DNA of 64,000 bases from DATBJJ01 sp963750915 (GTDB lineage Bacteria; Acidobacteriota; Vicinamibacteria; Vicinamibacterales; 2-12-FULL-66-21), in contig CAVVSF010000008.1 of NCBI GenBank assembly GCA_963750915.1, forward strand, positions 558,001 through 622,000, in the 5' to 3' direction. Position 1 is the first letter of the stretch; every line of letters starts with the position of its first letter. Positions 9,092-19,265 of this stretch are shown in pieces. A program made the translations under genes and the position numbers. The notes beneath the pieces were generated by a model. It saw only the letters and a program-made list of their open reading frames with translations, made no database searches and had not been told where the DNA came from.

Positions 9092-9946
9092 ATGATTTTG
9101 CTCGTGCCGGCCCCCATCCTCGAGCTCCACAGCGCCACGGTCCTGAAGGACGACCGCCCCGTTCTCGACGCGCTCGACCTGACGATTCATCAAGGCGAAC
9201 ACACGGCGATTCTCGGGCCGAACGGCGCCGGCAAGTCGCTGCTCGTCAGCCTGCTGACGCATTACGAGCGGCCGGTGGCGCGGACGGAGGGGATTCCGCC
9301 GGTCCGCGTCTTCGGCAAGGACGACTGGAACGTCGCCGAGCTCCGACTTCAGCTCGGCATCGTCTCCTCGGATCTGCACCTGCATTTCGTCGCCGGCAAC
9401 AGCGAAGGGCGAATCAGGGGCGAGGCGGCGGTGCTGTCGGCGTTCCTGTCGTCGCACGGCATCCTCCGCTACGGCACGATCACCGACGACATGCGGGTGC
9501 GGGCGCGGCAGGCGCTCGACAACGTCGGCGCGGCGCACCTGGCGCGGCGCTGGATGGATCAGATGTCGAGCGGCGAGGCTCGCCGCGTCATGCTGGCGCG
9601 CGTGCTGGTAACGGCGCCGCGGGCGCTCATCCTCGACGAGCCGACGACGGGGCTCGATCTCGGGGCCCGCCACGCCTTCATGGAGCAGGTCCGCGCCGTG
9701 GCCCGCCGCGGCACGACCATCATCCTCATCACTCACCACCTCGAAGAGATCATCCCGGAGATCGATCGCGTCGTGCTGCTGCAGCAGGGGCGGATCGCCG
9801 GCCAGGGCGCGAAGCGGACGATGCTGTCGGCGGCGGCGCTCGGCGAGCTCTTCGGTGTCCCGGTCGCGGTCGAAGAGGTTGACGGCTACTATTATGCGAG
9901 GCCTGCGGCAACCGCCGGGCAGGCGCAGGGCGTCGGCTCGGCCTGA
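9092..9946 (+). CDS. ABC transporter ATP-binding protein (ModF/YlmA-like)
   Basis: The 284-residue ATPase has one nucleotide-binding domain. Walker A is GPNGAGKSLL, the Q-loop follows near LGIVSSDL, the signature is MSSGEARR, Walker B is ALILDEP and the H-loop is ITHH. The long insertion between Walker A and the signature and the ending HHLEEIIPEIDRVVLLQQG resemble the YlmA/ModF-type ATPases, which are often found without a permease. No permease gene is nearby; the next gene starts 16 bases downstream and encodes a DUF1549 protein, which may be co-transcribed by position only. GTG at 9104 is an alternative start. Transport role is not established. Confidence 0.8.
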   Translation: MILLVPAPILELHSATVLKDDRPVLDALDLTIHQGEHTAILGPNGAGKSLLVSLLTHYERPVARTEGIPPVRVFGKDDWNVAELRLQLGIVSSDLHLHFVAGNSEGRIRGEAAVLSAFLSSHGILRYGTITDDMRVRARQALDNVGAAHLARRWMDQMSSGEARRVMLARVLVTAPRALILDEPTTGLDLGARHAFMEQVRAVARRGTTIILITHHLEEIIPEIDRVVLLQQGRIAGQGAKRTMLSAAALGELFGVPVAVEEVDGYYYARPAATAGQAQGVGSA

Positions 9947-9961
9947 TCGTCTCCACACCTC

Positions 9962-12451
9962 ATGCGGCTAAACGCGCATCCTCTCGCGGCGGCGATCGCG
10001 GCGGCCTCGGCCGGCTGGATCGTGGCGATGTCGGCGCAGCAGGCGCGCCCGGCCGGACCCGCGCGCGTCGACTTCGAGCGCCACGTGCGGCCGATCCTCG
10101 CCGCCAGCTGCCTCGAGTGCCACAGCCAGGACAAGCGCAAGGGCGGGCTGTCGCTCGCGACCTACGAGGACATCCTCGAAGGCGGCAAGGACGGCGCCGT
10201 CGTCCGCCCGGGCAATGGCGCCAACAGCCTGCTCATCCATCGCATCACCGGCGAGATCGAGCCGCAGATGCCGAAGGACGAGCTCGCGCTGTCGGACGGC
10301 GAGACCGCGACGATCCGCCGCTGGATCGACGAAGGCGCGCGGCGAACCCCGACCGCGCCGGCGGCGCCGGCGCCGTGGGAAGCGCCGATGGCGCTGACCC
10401 GGCCTGTGGTCCCCGACGCGATCTGGCCGTCCTGGGACGCGCCGGTCGATCGCATCGTCGCGTCCTACCTGAGCCCGCGCACGAAGCGCGAGCCCGCGCT
10501 CGTCAGCGATGCGCTCTTCGCGCGCCGCGTCCACCTCGACATCTGGGGGCTGCTGCCGGCGCCGGAGGCGCTGCAGCGGTTCGTCGCCGATCGCGCGCCG
10601 AACAAGCGCGAAGCGCTGGTGACGCAGCTGCTCGCCGACGGCGAGAAGTACGCCGACCACTGGGTATCGTTCTGGAACGACCTGCTGCGCAACGAGGACG
10701 GCGTCAGCTACTTCTCCGAGACCGCCGGGCGCAAGAGCATCACCGAATGGCTGGTGCCGGCGCTGCAGTCGAACCTGCGCTACGACGAGTTCGTCGGACG
10801 CCTGATCAACCCGGCGGCGCCGGGCGATCCCGAGGGCTTCCTCACCGGCGTCAACTGGCGCGGCGAGACCAGCGCCGCCGTGACGCCGTGGATGCAGGCG
10901 TCGCAGAACACCGCCCAGGTCTTCCTCGGCGTCAATCTCAAGTGCACGTCGTGCCACGACAGCTTCGTCAACCGCTGGAAGCTGAAGGACGCCTACGGCC
11001 TCGCCGCCTACTTCTCGCCGGAACCGCGGCTGCAGATGTATCGCTGCGACGTCGCCCAGGACAAGTACGCCGAGCCGGGCTTCATCTTCCCGGAACTCTC
11101 GCGCGCGCCGGCGTCCGCCGCGCTCGCCGATCGCCGCGCCGCCGCTGCCGCCATCTTCACCGATCCGCGGCTCGGGCGGATGCCGCGGACCTTCGTCAAC
11201 CGCGTCTGGCAGCGCCTCCTCGGCCACGGCCTCGTCGCCAACGTCGACGAGATGGACGGCGAGCCGTGGAGCCCGGCCCTGCTCGACTGGCTGGCGAGCG
11301 ACTTCGTCGACAACGGCTACGACATCCGCCGCCTGATCAAGACCATCGCGCTGTCGCGCGCGTATCAGCTGCCGTCGGTGCCGCGGGCGAAAGAGATCGA
11401 CCCGCGACGCTACGTCTTCGCCGGCCCGGAAGTCCGGCGCATGACCGCCGAGCAGTTCGCCGACACCATCGGCGCGATCACCGGCGAGTGGGGCGTCGCG
11501 CCGGTCAAGGCGGCGCCCGCGCCGCCGGCGCCGCCGCCAGTCAAGGGCGTGCCGCAGATTCCGCCGTCGCAGCCGCGCCAGGCCGGCATGTTCGCGCGCG
11601 AGTGGCGCGTCGCCTCGAGCTCACTGACGCGCGCGCTCGGGCGGCCGATCCGGGATCAGATCAATTCGACGCGGGCGGCGGACGCGACGACGCTCCAGGC
11701 GCTGGAGCTGACCAACGGCGAGATCCTGTCGACCTGGCTGTCGCGCGGCGCGCGGCGGATGCTCGGCGAGCTGCCGCCCGATCCGGTCAGCCTCTACAAC
11801 CGCGCCGTCGCCGGCCGCAACGCGACGTCGAGCGCGTTCGACGTCGACATCACCGGCGTGCGCACGCTGTGGCTGGTGGTGCAGGACACAGGCTCGAACG
11901 TGCCGGAAGCCATCATGCCGGCGTGGGCGCGGGCAGAGCTCGTCGGGCCATCGGGGCCAGTGCCGTTGACCTCGCTCACGCCCGCCGACCCGGCCGGCCT
12001 GCGCCAGGCGTCGGGACCGCTTCGAGTGCCCGACGGCGAGGGTGAGGGCCTCCGCGTCGCGAATCCATCGGTGCTCTCGTTCGACATCGCCGGCAAGGGC
12101 TACACGCGCTTCCGCGGCGTCATCGGCCTCGAGAACAGCCGCCAGGAGATCGGCAGCACGCTGAACCCCGCGACGCGGTTCTTCGTCTTCGACACGGCGC
12201 CCGATCTCGGCCGCTTGATTCCACCGCTGCCCGGCGCCCCGCTCGACGCGCAGCCGCCGGTCACGACCATCGCCGCGGCAGTCGATCGCGTGTTCCAGCA
12301 GGCGCTCGGACGACCGCCCACCGCCGCCGAGCGCACGATTGCAACTGCCGCGCTCCGCGATCCGGCGCGCGGCGACAGGCCGTCGCCGCAGGGGCTCGCC
12401 GACCTGCTGTGGGCTGTCTTGATGAAGCCGGAAGTGCAGCTTATCCGGTAG
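9962..12451 (+). CDS. DUF1549/DUF1553 protein with N-terminal cytochrome-c domain
   Basis: The 829-residue exported protein begins with a signal-like MRLNAHPLAAAIAAASAGWIVAM. A planctomycete-type cytochrome C domain follows, with a heme site SCLECHS after VDFERHVRPILAA and ending in WIDEGA. DUF1549 (about residues 150-350) contains a second CxxCH (CTSCHDSF), and DUF1553 follows with RTFVNRVWQRLLGHGLV and SRAYQLPS. Proteins of this family are always paired with DUF1501 proteins; the partner starts 89 bases downstream. The biochemical role is not known, although polysaccharide or redox functions have been proposed. The reading frame is intact, unlike the second copy at 43589-46712. Confidence 0.85.
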   Translation: MRLNAHPLAAAIAAASAGWIVAMSAQQARPAGPARVDFERHVRPILAASCLECHSQDKRKGGLSLATYEDILEGGKDGAVVRPGNGANSLLIHRITGEIEPQMPKDELALSDGETATIRRWIDEGARRTPTAPAAPAPWEAPMALTRPVVPDAIWPSWDAPVDRIVASYLSPRTKREPALVSDALFARRVHLDIWGLLPAPEALQRFVADRAPNKREALVTQLLADGEKYADHWVSFWNDLLRNEDGVSYFSETAGRKSITEWLVPALQSNLRYDEFVGRLINPAAPGDPEGFLTGVNWRGETSAAVTPWMQASQNTAQVFLGVNLKCTSCHDSFVNRWKLKDAYGLAAYFSPEPRLQMYRCDVAQDKYAEPGFIFPELSRAPASAALADRRAAAAAIFTDPRLGRMPRTFVNRVWQRLLGHGLVANVDEMDGEPWSPALLDWLASDFVDNGYDIRRLIKTIALSRAYQLPSVPRAKEIDPRRYVFAGPEVRRMTAEQFADTIGAITGEWGVAPVKAAPAPPAPPPVKGVPQIPPSQPRQAGMFAREWRVASSSLTRALGRPIRDQINSTRAADATTLQALELTNGEILSTWLSRGARRMLGELPPDPVSLYNRAVAGRNATSSAFDVDITGVRTLWLVVQDTGSNVPEAIMPAWARAELVGPSGPVPLTSLTPADPAGLRQASGPLRVPDGEGEGLRVANPSVLSFDIAGKGYTRFRGVIGLENSRQEIGSTLNPATRFFVFDTAPDLGRLIPPLPGAPLDAQPPVTTIAAAVDRVFQQALGRPPTAAERTIATAALRDPARGDRPSPQGLADLLWAVLMKPEVQLIR

Positions 12452-12462
12452 CTGGGCGCTGC

Positions 12463-12535
12463 AATTTTCGATTGCAGACTGCAGATTGCAGATTGCGAAT
12501 TGTCGATTTTAGATTTTAGATTTTAGATTTTCCAG
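12463..12535. repeat. AT-rich AGATTGC / GATTTTA tandem repeat
   Basis: About ten 7-bp units, first GCAGATT then TTTAGAT, lie between the DUF1549 and DUF1501 genes. The low GC content contrasts sharply with everything around it. Confidence 0.75.
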
Positions 12536-12540
12536 GGACC

Positions 12541-13980
12541 ATGACCAACGACTTACGGCACCTTCACTCCAGGCTGACGCGGCGCGGCTTCATGGGCGTG
12601 ACCGCCGCCGGCACGCTGGCGTCGCTGGTCGGGCGCGCACCGGCGCTCGTGCACGGCGCGCAGACGCCGAAAGCGACCGCCGACGCCGTCATCGTGCTGT
12701 GGATGGCCGGCGGCATGGCCCAGACCGAGACCTTCGATCCCAAGCGCTACACGCCGTTCGAGAAAGGCGTCCGGATCGAGAACGTCCTGAGCACCTTCCC
12801 CACCATCGACACCGTCGTCGACGACATCAAGTTCACGCAGGGGCTCGAGCAGGTCGGCAGCGTCATGGACCGCGGCGCCGTCATCCGCTCGTTCATGGCC
12901 GCCGATCTCGGCTTCATCCTCCACTCGCGGCACCAGTATCACTGGCACACCGGCTACATCCCGCCGCAGCCGATGGCGATGCCGCATCTCGGCTCGGTGG
13001 TCTCGCGGACGCTCGGGCCGCGTCATCCCGACATGCCGGCATTCGTCGCCATCGGCCAGACGGTCGAGGGCGCCGGCGAGATCGGGACGCTGAAGGCGTT
13101 CCACACCGCCGGGTTCCTCGGCGCCGAGCACGGACCGTTCCTGATCGTCGACCCGCAGGACGCCGCGGCTTCAGTACGGCCGCCGAAGGAACTGACGCCG
13201 GCGCGATTCCAGAGCCGGCGGCAGCTGTTCGAGAAGCTGCTGGCGCAGGAGCCAGGCTTCGCCGCCGCCGGCGATTTCCAGCGCGATTCGCTCGTCCGCT
13301 CGCTCGACGCCGCCAACCGGCTGCTCAACTCGCCCTCGGCGAAGTCATTCGATCTCTCGCTCGAACCGAGGCGCACGCTCGACGCGTATGGGTCTTCGCG
13401 CTTCGGCCAGGGCTGCCTCCTGGCGCGGCGGCTGATCGAGGGCGGCGCCCGCTACGTCGAGGTGACCTCCGAGTACATCCCGTTCGTCTACTGGGACACG
13501 CACGAGCACGGCCACGAGCGGGCGGCGGCGATGAAGCGGATCATCGACGCGCCCATCGCTCAGCTGGTCCGCGATCTCGACGAGCGCGGCCTGCTCGACC
13601 GCACGCTCGTCGTCCTCGCCAGCGAGTTCGGCCGCGACGCGATCACGGAGGGCAAGGTCGGGAAGGAAGTGAAGGATCAGGCGATCAACATCCCCGACGT
13701 CATGACCGACATCCGTCACTACGGCATGCACCGCCACTTCACCGCGGCGGGCTCGCTGCTGATGTTCGGCGGCGGGATCAAGCGGGGGTTCGTCTACGGC
13801 AAAACGGCGCCGGAACGGCCGTGCACGACGATCGAATCGCCAATCGTCATGGAAGACCTGCACGCGACGATCTACCACGCGCTGGGGATCGCGCCGGATA
13901 CGTCGTACATCGCCGAGAAGCGGCCGATCTACGTCACCCGGGACGGTGTCGGCAAGCCGCATCTGGGCTTGTTTCGCTGA
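12541..13980 (+). CDS. DUF1501 protein with Tat signal
   Basis: The 479-residue protein begins with a twin-arginine leader (LTRRGFMGVTAAGTLASLV), so it is exported folded. The body has the alkaline-phosphatase/sulfatase-like DUF1501 pattern: LWMAGGMAQTETFDPK, RHQYHWHTGYIPP, GQGCLLARRLIEGGARYVEVTS, YWDTHEHGHER, VVLASEFGRDAITEG and MEDLHATIYHALGI. The family binds metal in the fold of the sulfatase superfamily, but no reaction is proven. It follows the DUF1549/DUF1553 gene in the same direction, the usual pairing. A 73-bp AT-rich repeat separates them, so co-transcription is likely but not assured. Confidence 0.85.
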   Translation: MTNDLRHLHSRLTRRGFMGVTAAGTLASLVGRAPALVHGAQTPKATADAVIVLWMAGGMAQTETFDPKRYTPFEKGVRIENVLSTFPTIDTVVDDIKFTQGLEQVGSVMDRGAVIRSFMAADLGFILHSRHQYHWHTGYIPPQPMAMPHLGSVVSRTLGPRHPDMPAFVAIGQTVEGAGEIGTLKAFHTAGFLGAEHGPFLIVDPQDAAASVRPPKELTPARFQSRRQLFEKLLAQEPGFAAAGDFQRDSLVRSLDAANRLLNSPSAKSFDLSLEPRRTLDAYGSSRFGQGCLLARRLIEGGARYVEVTSEYIPFVYWDTHEHGHERAAAMKRIIDAPIAQLVRDLDERGLLDRTLVVLASEFGRDAITEGKVGKEVKDQAINIPDVMTDIRHYGMHRHFTAAGSLLMFGGGIKRGFVYGKTAPERPCTTIESPIVMEDLHATIYHALGIAPDTSYIAEKRPIYVTRDGVGKPHLGLFR

Positions 13981-14029
13981 TTGAGATCAACGGCGCAGAT
14001 CCGCGTCCCGTCACGAGTCCAAATCGCAT

Positions 14030-15451
14030 CTAAGTAGCAGCCGGCGTCCGAACATCGAGGCCGGTGAACCGCTCGACGTTGCGGTAGCAGACATCCGAGA
14101 TCATCCCGCCGACCAGCGCCTCGTCGTCCGGGAGCTCGCCGCGTTCCATCTCGCGGCCGAGCAGGTTGCAGAGCACGCGGCGGAAGTACTCGTGGCGCGG
14201 GAACGACATGAACGAGCGCGAATCGGTGAGCATGCCGATGAAGTTGGCGAGCAGGCCGACGTTCGACAGCGCGTTCAGCTGCCACTCGATCCCTTCCTTC
14301 TGATCGAGGAACCACCAGGAGCTGCCGAACTGCATCCGGCCGGCGATCTTGCCGCCCTGGAAGTTGCCGATCATCGTCGCGAAGACGAAGTTGTCGGCCG
14401 GGTTGTTGTTGTAGATGACCATCTTCGGCAGCGCGTCCTCGGCCTCGAGGCGATCGAGGTAGGCGCCGAGCGCAGCGGCCTGCGGCCAGTCGCCGATCGA
14501 GTCGTAGCCCATGTTGCGGCCGTAGCGCTGCATCGCCCGGCTGCTGACGTCGCGCAGGGCGCCGAGGTGCAGCTGCTTGGTCCAGCCGGCGTCGGCGTCG
14601 AGATGGCCGAAGAAGACCATCATGAACGAGGCGAAGCGCTCGTACTCTTCAGCGGTCGCGGCCGTGCCGGCCCGCGCCTTGTCGAAGATCGCGGCGGCGT
14701 CGCGCTCGCTGCACGGCGCCGCGTAGCAGTGGCTGAGGCCGTGGTCGGACAGGCGGGCGCCGAGATCGTGGAAGTCCTGGTGCCGCCGGCGCAGCGCGTC
14801 GAGGAAGTGCTGGAAGCGGCCGATGTCGACGTTCGCGGCGCGGCCGAGGCGGCCGGTCCAGTCGTTGAAGGCGGCCGGATCGTTGACGTCGAGGCCGCGG
14901 TCGGGGCGGAATGCCGGGTAGACGCGGGTCTCGAGCGCCGACGACCGCAGCTGTTCGTGCCACTTGAGATCGTCGACCGGATCGTCGGTGGTGCAGAGCG
15001 CCCGCACCTTGAAGCGCGCGAGGATGCCCTGCGCGTGCAGCCCTTCCGAGGCCAGCTGCTCGTTGGCCGCCGCCCAGATCCGATCGGCGGTCTTGCCGTC
15101 GAGCAGCTCGCTGATGCCGAAGTGGCGCTGGAGCTCGAGATGGGTCCAGTGATAGAGCGGGTTGCGCAGCGTCTTCGGCACCGTCGCCGCCCAGGCGCGG
15201 AACTTGTCCAGCGGCCGCGCGTCGCCGGTGCAGTAGCGTTCGTCGACGCCGTTGGCGCGCATCGCCCGCCACTTGTAGTGATCGCCCTCGAGCCAGATCT
15301 CGAACAGGTCGTTGAACCGCCGGTTCTCGGCGATGTCGCGCGGCGGCAGGTGGTTGTGATAGTCGAGAATCGGCTGCTCGGCAGCGTAGCGCTCATAGAG
15401 GCGCCGCGCCGTCGCGGTCTCGAGAAGAAAATCTGCGCCGAGGAACGTCAC
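14030..15451 (-). CDS. uxaC: Uronate (glucuronate/galacturonate) isomerase
   Basis: This enzyme converts D-glucuronate to D-fructuronate and D-galacturonate to D-tagaturonate, the first step of hexuronate catabolism. The product matches UxaC along its length: DFLLETATARRLYERYA, metal-site region YHNHLPPRDI, GDHYKWRAMRANGV, NPLYHWTHLELQRHFGI, TTDDPVDDL, MIGNFQGGKIAGRMQFGS and the invariant GMLTDSRSFMSFPRHEYFRR. I place the start at GTG 15451, with AAAGGTGA just upstream, giving 473 residues like the E. coli enzyme. An ATG at 15481 is in frame but lies inside a dispersed repeat. The other ux genes are not in the window. A TonB receptor gene lies directly upstream on the same strand. Confidence 0.93.
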   Translation of the reverse strand: MTFLGADFLLETATARRLYERYAAEQPILDYHNHLPPRDIAENRRFNDLFEIWLEGDHYKWRAMRANGVDERYCTGDARPLDKFRAWAATVPKTLRNPLYHWTHLELQRHFGISELLDGKTADRIWAAANEQLASEGLHAQGILARFKVRALCTTDDPVDDLKWHEQLRSSALETRVYPAFRPDRGLDVNDPAAFNDWTGRLGRAANVDIGRFQHFLDALRRRHQDFHDLGARLSDHGLSHCYAAPCSERDAAAIFDKARAGTAATAEEYERFASFMMVFFGHLDADAGWTKQLHLGALRDVSSRAMQRYGRNMGYDSIGDWPQAAALGAYLDRLEAEDALPKMVIYNNNPADNFVFATMIGNFQGGKIAGRMQFGSSWWFLDQKEGIEWQLNALSNVGLLANFIGMLTDSRSFMSFPRHEYFRRVLCNLLGREMERGELPDDEALVGGMISDVCYRNVERFTGLDVRTPAAT

Positions 15452-15465
15452 GGCTTCACCTTTCT

Positions 15466-15724
15466 CACGTGCTTTGTGCATTGTGCCTTGGTGCCTGGTG
15501 CTCGACGTGCGAGGGTGCCAAGTGCGTGCCAGGTGCGAGGTGCGGGGTGCGAGGTGCCAGGTGCGAGGTGCCGAGTGCGCGGGTGCGAGGTGACCTCGCA
15601 CCCAGCACCGTCGCACCCGGCACCCCGGCACCCGGCACCCTCGCACCCGGCACCCTCGCACCCGGCACCCTCGCACCCTAGCACCTCGAGCACCCCGGCA
15701 CGAGGCACCCTGCCCGAAGCACGT
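15466..15724. repeat. Hairpin-forming GGTGCGAGG minisatellite element, copy 1
   Basis: The ends CACGTGC and GCACGTG are inverted. The left half is G-rich (GGTGCC, GGTGCGAG units) and the right half C-rich, with 15-bp GGCACCCTCGCACCC units repeated about four times. The whole element can fold on itself. It fills the entire gap between the uxaC ribosome site and the TonB receptor stop codon at 15728. Related copies lie at 46746-46973 and 50135-50382. Confidence 0.85.
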
Positions 15725-15727
15725 GCG

Positions 15728-18700
15728 CTAGAAGTCTAGCCTCATCCCGAACTGGAACTGGCGTGACGGCTGCGCGGCGTTGATGGTGCCGTAAGCGCCC
15801 GATGACACGTTGGTGTTCGGGGCGCCGTAGTTCACGCGATTGAAGACGTTGAAGACGTCGAAGATCGGCGTGAAGCGGAACCGCTCGGAGAGGCGGAAGT
15901 TCTTGCGCAGCGACAGGTCCCACTGGTAGAAGCTCGGCCCCAGGATCTGACCGACCGTCGCCGTGCCGCGGGCGTCCTCTGCCGGCACCGTGAACGCGGC
16001 GGTGTTGAACCAGCGCGCCTCGTCCGCATCGTCGATTGAGATATCGGCGCCGGTGTAGTTCGCCCGGCGGTTGCCGATCGAGGAGTCGCCGGTCGCGGTG
16101 TAGTACTGGCCGGACTGGTAGCGCATTTTGCCGCTCAGCTCCCAGCCGCGCGAGGATCAGGGCCAGGATGTCGCTGCGATCGAGCCAGAACGGCGGCCGG
16201 TAGGTGAAGGTGTTGACCAGCGCGTGACGACGATCGAACGACGCCGGGCCGCGCGTGTACTCGAGGTCGCCGGCGGCTTCCGGCGCGTCGTTGTCGCCGT
16301 TGCCGCTGGCGTTGGTCGTCACCTTGCCGAGCGTGTAGGAGACGGTGAACTGGAGCTGGCCGCGGCGCTTGGTGGCATAGAGCTGCAGCGAGTTGTACTC
16401 GGAGTCGGCGTCGCTCATCCGCATCCGGATCTCGGAGAAGCCCTTGTAGGGCCGCAGGTAGTTGGTCGACACCCGCTGCGCCGCCGGCAGCGCCGCGTTG
16501 GCGCGCAGGTCGTCGAAGCTGGCGCGGTTGATGTCGGGCTGACGGATCAGGTGCTCGCCGCGGTTGCCGACGTAGGAGGCCTCGACGAAGTAGCCGCCGA
16601 GCTCGCGCTGGACGCCGACGCTGTAGTTCAGCTGCGACGGCAGCTCCAGGTTCGGATCGAGCGCGCTGATGTTGCCGAGGGCGCCAACCGCGCCGGCGGC
16701 GCCGCTCGACGGCGACGAGAGATTGAAGTTCTCGTAGGCGACGTTGTCGAGCACCGGCGGGATGTTCAGCTGCGAGAAGATCACGTTGCCTTCCGGCTTG
16801 TCGTAGAACAGGCCGACGCCGCCGCGCAGCACGGTCTCCGGATTGATCGAGTAGGCCATGCTCAGGCGCGGCATCCACAGGTGCTGCGCGTCGTAGAGCC
16901 CGCGCGGCGCGCCGAACGGAATCCTCGAGTAGTCGCCGCCGGTCAGGAGCTCGACCCGGCCCTGCTGATCCTCCGGCACGCCGTCGCCGGCCACGATCAG
17001 TCCGTTGAAGCGATTGCCGGAGTTCGGCACCAGCAGGCCGCTCATGGGCAGCACGGTGACCGCCTGCGACGGATCGTAGAGACCCGGATCGAAGTTCACC
17101 AGGTTGTTGCCCTGGGCGTAGGTCGGCTGCACGTACTCGTAGCGGAGGCCGAGCTCCAGGCTCAGGTTCGGCTTGACTCGCCACGAATCGGAGACGAAGC
17201 CCTGATAAGCAGTGAACCGGAAGAACCCGACCGGATCGGCTGAGGCCTCGTTATAGGAGCGGAAGTTGCCGAGCAGGGCGTCGGCCAGCGCGTTGCTGGT
17301 GCTGTTCGGATTGCCCGCGACGCTGAAGGTAACGTCGCCCAGGTACGCGGCACGGCCGTTCTGGTCTTTGCGGTTGCGCGAGACCGCAAACCCCGAACGA
17401 ACCGAGTGCTGGCCGCGCGTGTAGGTCAGCGTGTTCTGGAAGGTGATGTCGGTCGTCGGCGACAGCAGGGCGAACGACGGGCTGATGAGGTTGGGAAAGC
17501 CACCGACCCGCACCGTCGGGATGCCGTCGGTGATGAACCCGCCGGGGAAGAGCTCGGGGAACTGGTAGCCGTAGGTGTCCCGCAGCCAGGTGTCGCCCTG
17601 CGGGTTGATGCGCTGCCCGTTCCACGCCGCCGTGACCTTCGCTTCGTTGATCAGGTTGGAACTGAGCACGTAGGTGTGGCCGACGAGGTAGCTCGTGCCG
17701 GGACGCGACCGGTTGGTCGGGACCGTCGGCAGCGGCGCGTTGGAGAAGACGCCGTAGGGATCGAGCAGGTCGTACTCGTCGTGCAGGTAGCGGCCGTAGA
17801 TGCGCTGCTTGTCGGTCGCCTGCCAGTCGATGCGGATGATGTCCTGCCGCTGTTCGAACGGGTTGTAGAGCTGGTAGGTCGCGTTGTTGGCCGTGGGCGT
17901 GTCCGTGTATTCCGACGCGAGCTGGATCATCCGGCTGTAGGTATTGGCGATGGCGCGGCCGTCGGTCGTAATGCGATTGGCCGGAATGCGGTTGCCGGGA
18001 AACTGCGTGTTCGACACCGGATCGCGCAGCACGCCGTCGTCACCGGTGCCGACAATCCCGTCGGTGCCGCGCAGGCGGAACGCGAAGTCGCCGTTCAGCT
18101 CGGTGCTCGTCGGCATCGTCTGCCGCGTCGGGGTGGTGAAGCGGTTGATGGTGCGGTACTGCTGCCCGCCGAAGAAGAACAGCTTGTTCTTGACGATCGG
18201 GCCGCCAATACCCGCCTCGACGTTGCGGAACTCGAGCTCGGGCTTGGTGCGGTTGCCGGCCGCGTCGCGGGCGGCGAAGTAGTTGGGCTCGTCGAAGGCC
18301 TCGTCGCGCAGGTCGTAGCGGCCCGAACCGCTGAAGCGATTGGTGCCGCTGCGGGTGACGACGTTGATGGCGGCGCCGCTGTTGCGGCCGAGCTCGGCCG
18401 AGAAGTTCGAGGTCTGGATCTTGACCTGGTCGATGAACGTCAGGCTGACGTTGTTGACCTGGCTGCCGTTCGAGCCCGAGTCGAGGTTCGAGCCGCCGTC
18501 GACCGTCAGGTTGTTGGTGTTGCCGCGGTTGCCGTTGATCGACTGGCCGGTGACGCTGAGGCTGGTCGCGAGCGCCAGCGGATCGTAGTCGGTCGCGACG
18601 GCGCCGGGAATCAGCGACGCCAGCTCGAGATAGTTGCGGCCGTTGAACGCGAGATCCTTGATCTGCTGCGAGTCGATCGTGCGCGCGACCTCGCCGCTCG

Positions 18701-19112
18701 TGCGGTTGACGGTCTCGCCCATGACCGCCGTGACTTCCACCGACTCCTGCAGCCCGCCGACCGTGAGGCTGAAGTCGGCCGAGACGCGGCCGTCGGCGCC
18801 GAGCTGGAAGCCGGTGCGCTGCACCTTGCGGAAGCCTTCGAGCTCCGCCGCGACTGAATAGGAGCCGACCGGCAGGTTGGTGAAGACGTAGACGCCGGTG
18901 GCGTCGGTGACGCGTGTCACGCTCAACCCGGTGTTCTCGTTGACGACGGTGACGCTGACGCCGGGGAGCGTGCCGCCGGAGGAATCGGTCACGCGGCCGG
19001 TGATCTGGCCGGTGATGTTCTGCGCCGCGGCCGTCAGCGGCAGCGCCATGAGCATGGTGCAAACGAACACGCGCCAGAGCCACTGGCGCCACTGCAACAA
19101 GTTTGCAAGCAT
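15728..19112 (-). CDS. TonB-dependent receptor with carboxypeptidase-regulatory domain, one frameshift
   Basis: ATG 19112 follows a strong GGGAGGAG site. The N-terminus MLANLLQWRQWLWRVFV...LPLTAAAQ is a signal peptide. A CarboxypepD_reg-like domain comes next (QITGRVTDSSGGTLPGVSVTV, about residues 30-110), then the plug (NNLTVDGGSNLDSGSNGSQVNN) and an Oar/CarboxypepD-type 22-strand barrel. Reading changes frame near 16140 (ILALILARG to GWELSGKMRYQSGQYY) and ends FQFGMRLDF, a proper barrel C-terminus. About 1128 residues once corrected. Such receptors import oligomers or metal complexes using TonB energy. No SusD-like lipoprotein is adjacent, as is usual in Acidobacteriota. The nearby uxaC hints at uronate-containing oligosaccharides. 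Confidence 0.87.
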
Positions 19113-19265
19113 TCGATTCTCCTCCCGAGAAAAAACGGGCATCGTCGGGGATCAATCGTCACAGGGAGGTGACGCGGAATCAAACCTCGAACCGTTACGG
19201 CTGGGGCCGAAAAGCCCTTGCGCGGCGGCAGTTTCCGCGAAATCTCGTAACGGGAAGAATCACGT

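Noticed and set aside
15451..15676. N-terminal extension of uxaC through the repeat (frame open to 15676)
   Set aside because: The extra residues are translated minisatellite (RGCRV-type), and the start at GTG 15451 gives the normal UxaC length.
16128..18857. Long plus-strand frames opposite the TonB receptor
   Set aside because: They are low-complexity Val/Arg/Ala-rich translations antisense to a clear receptor.
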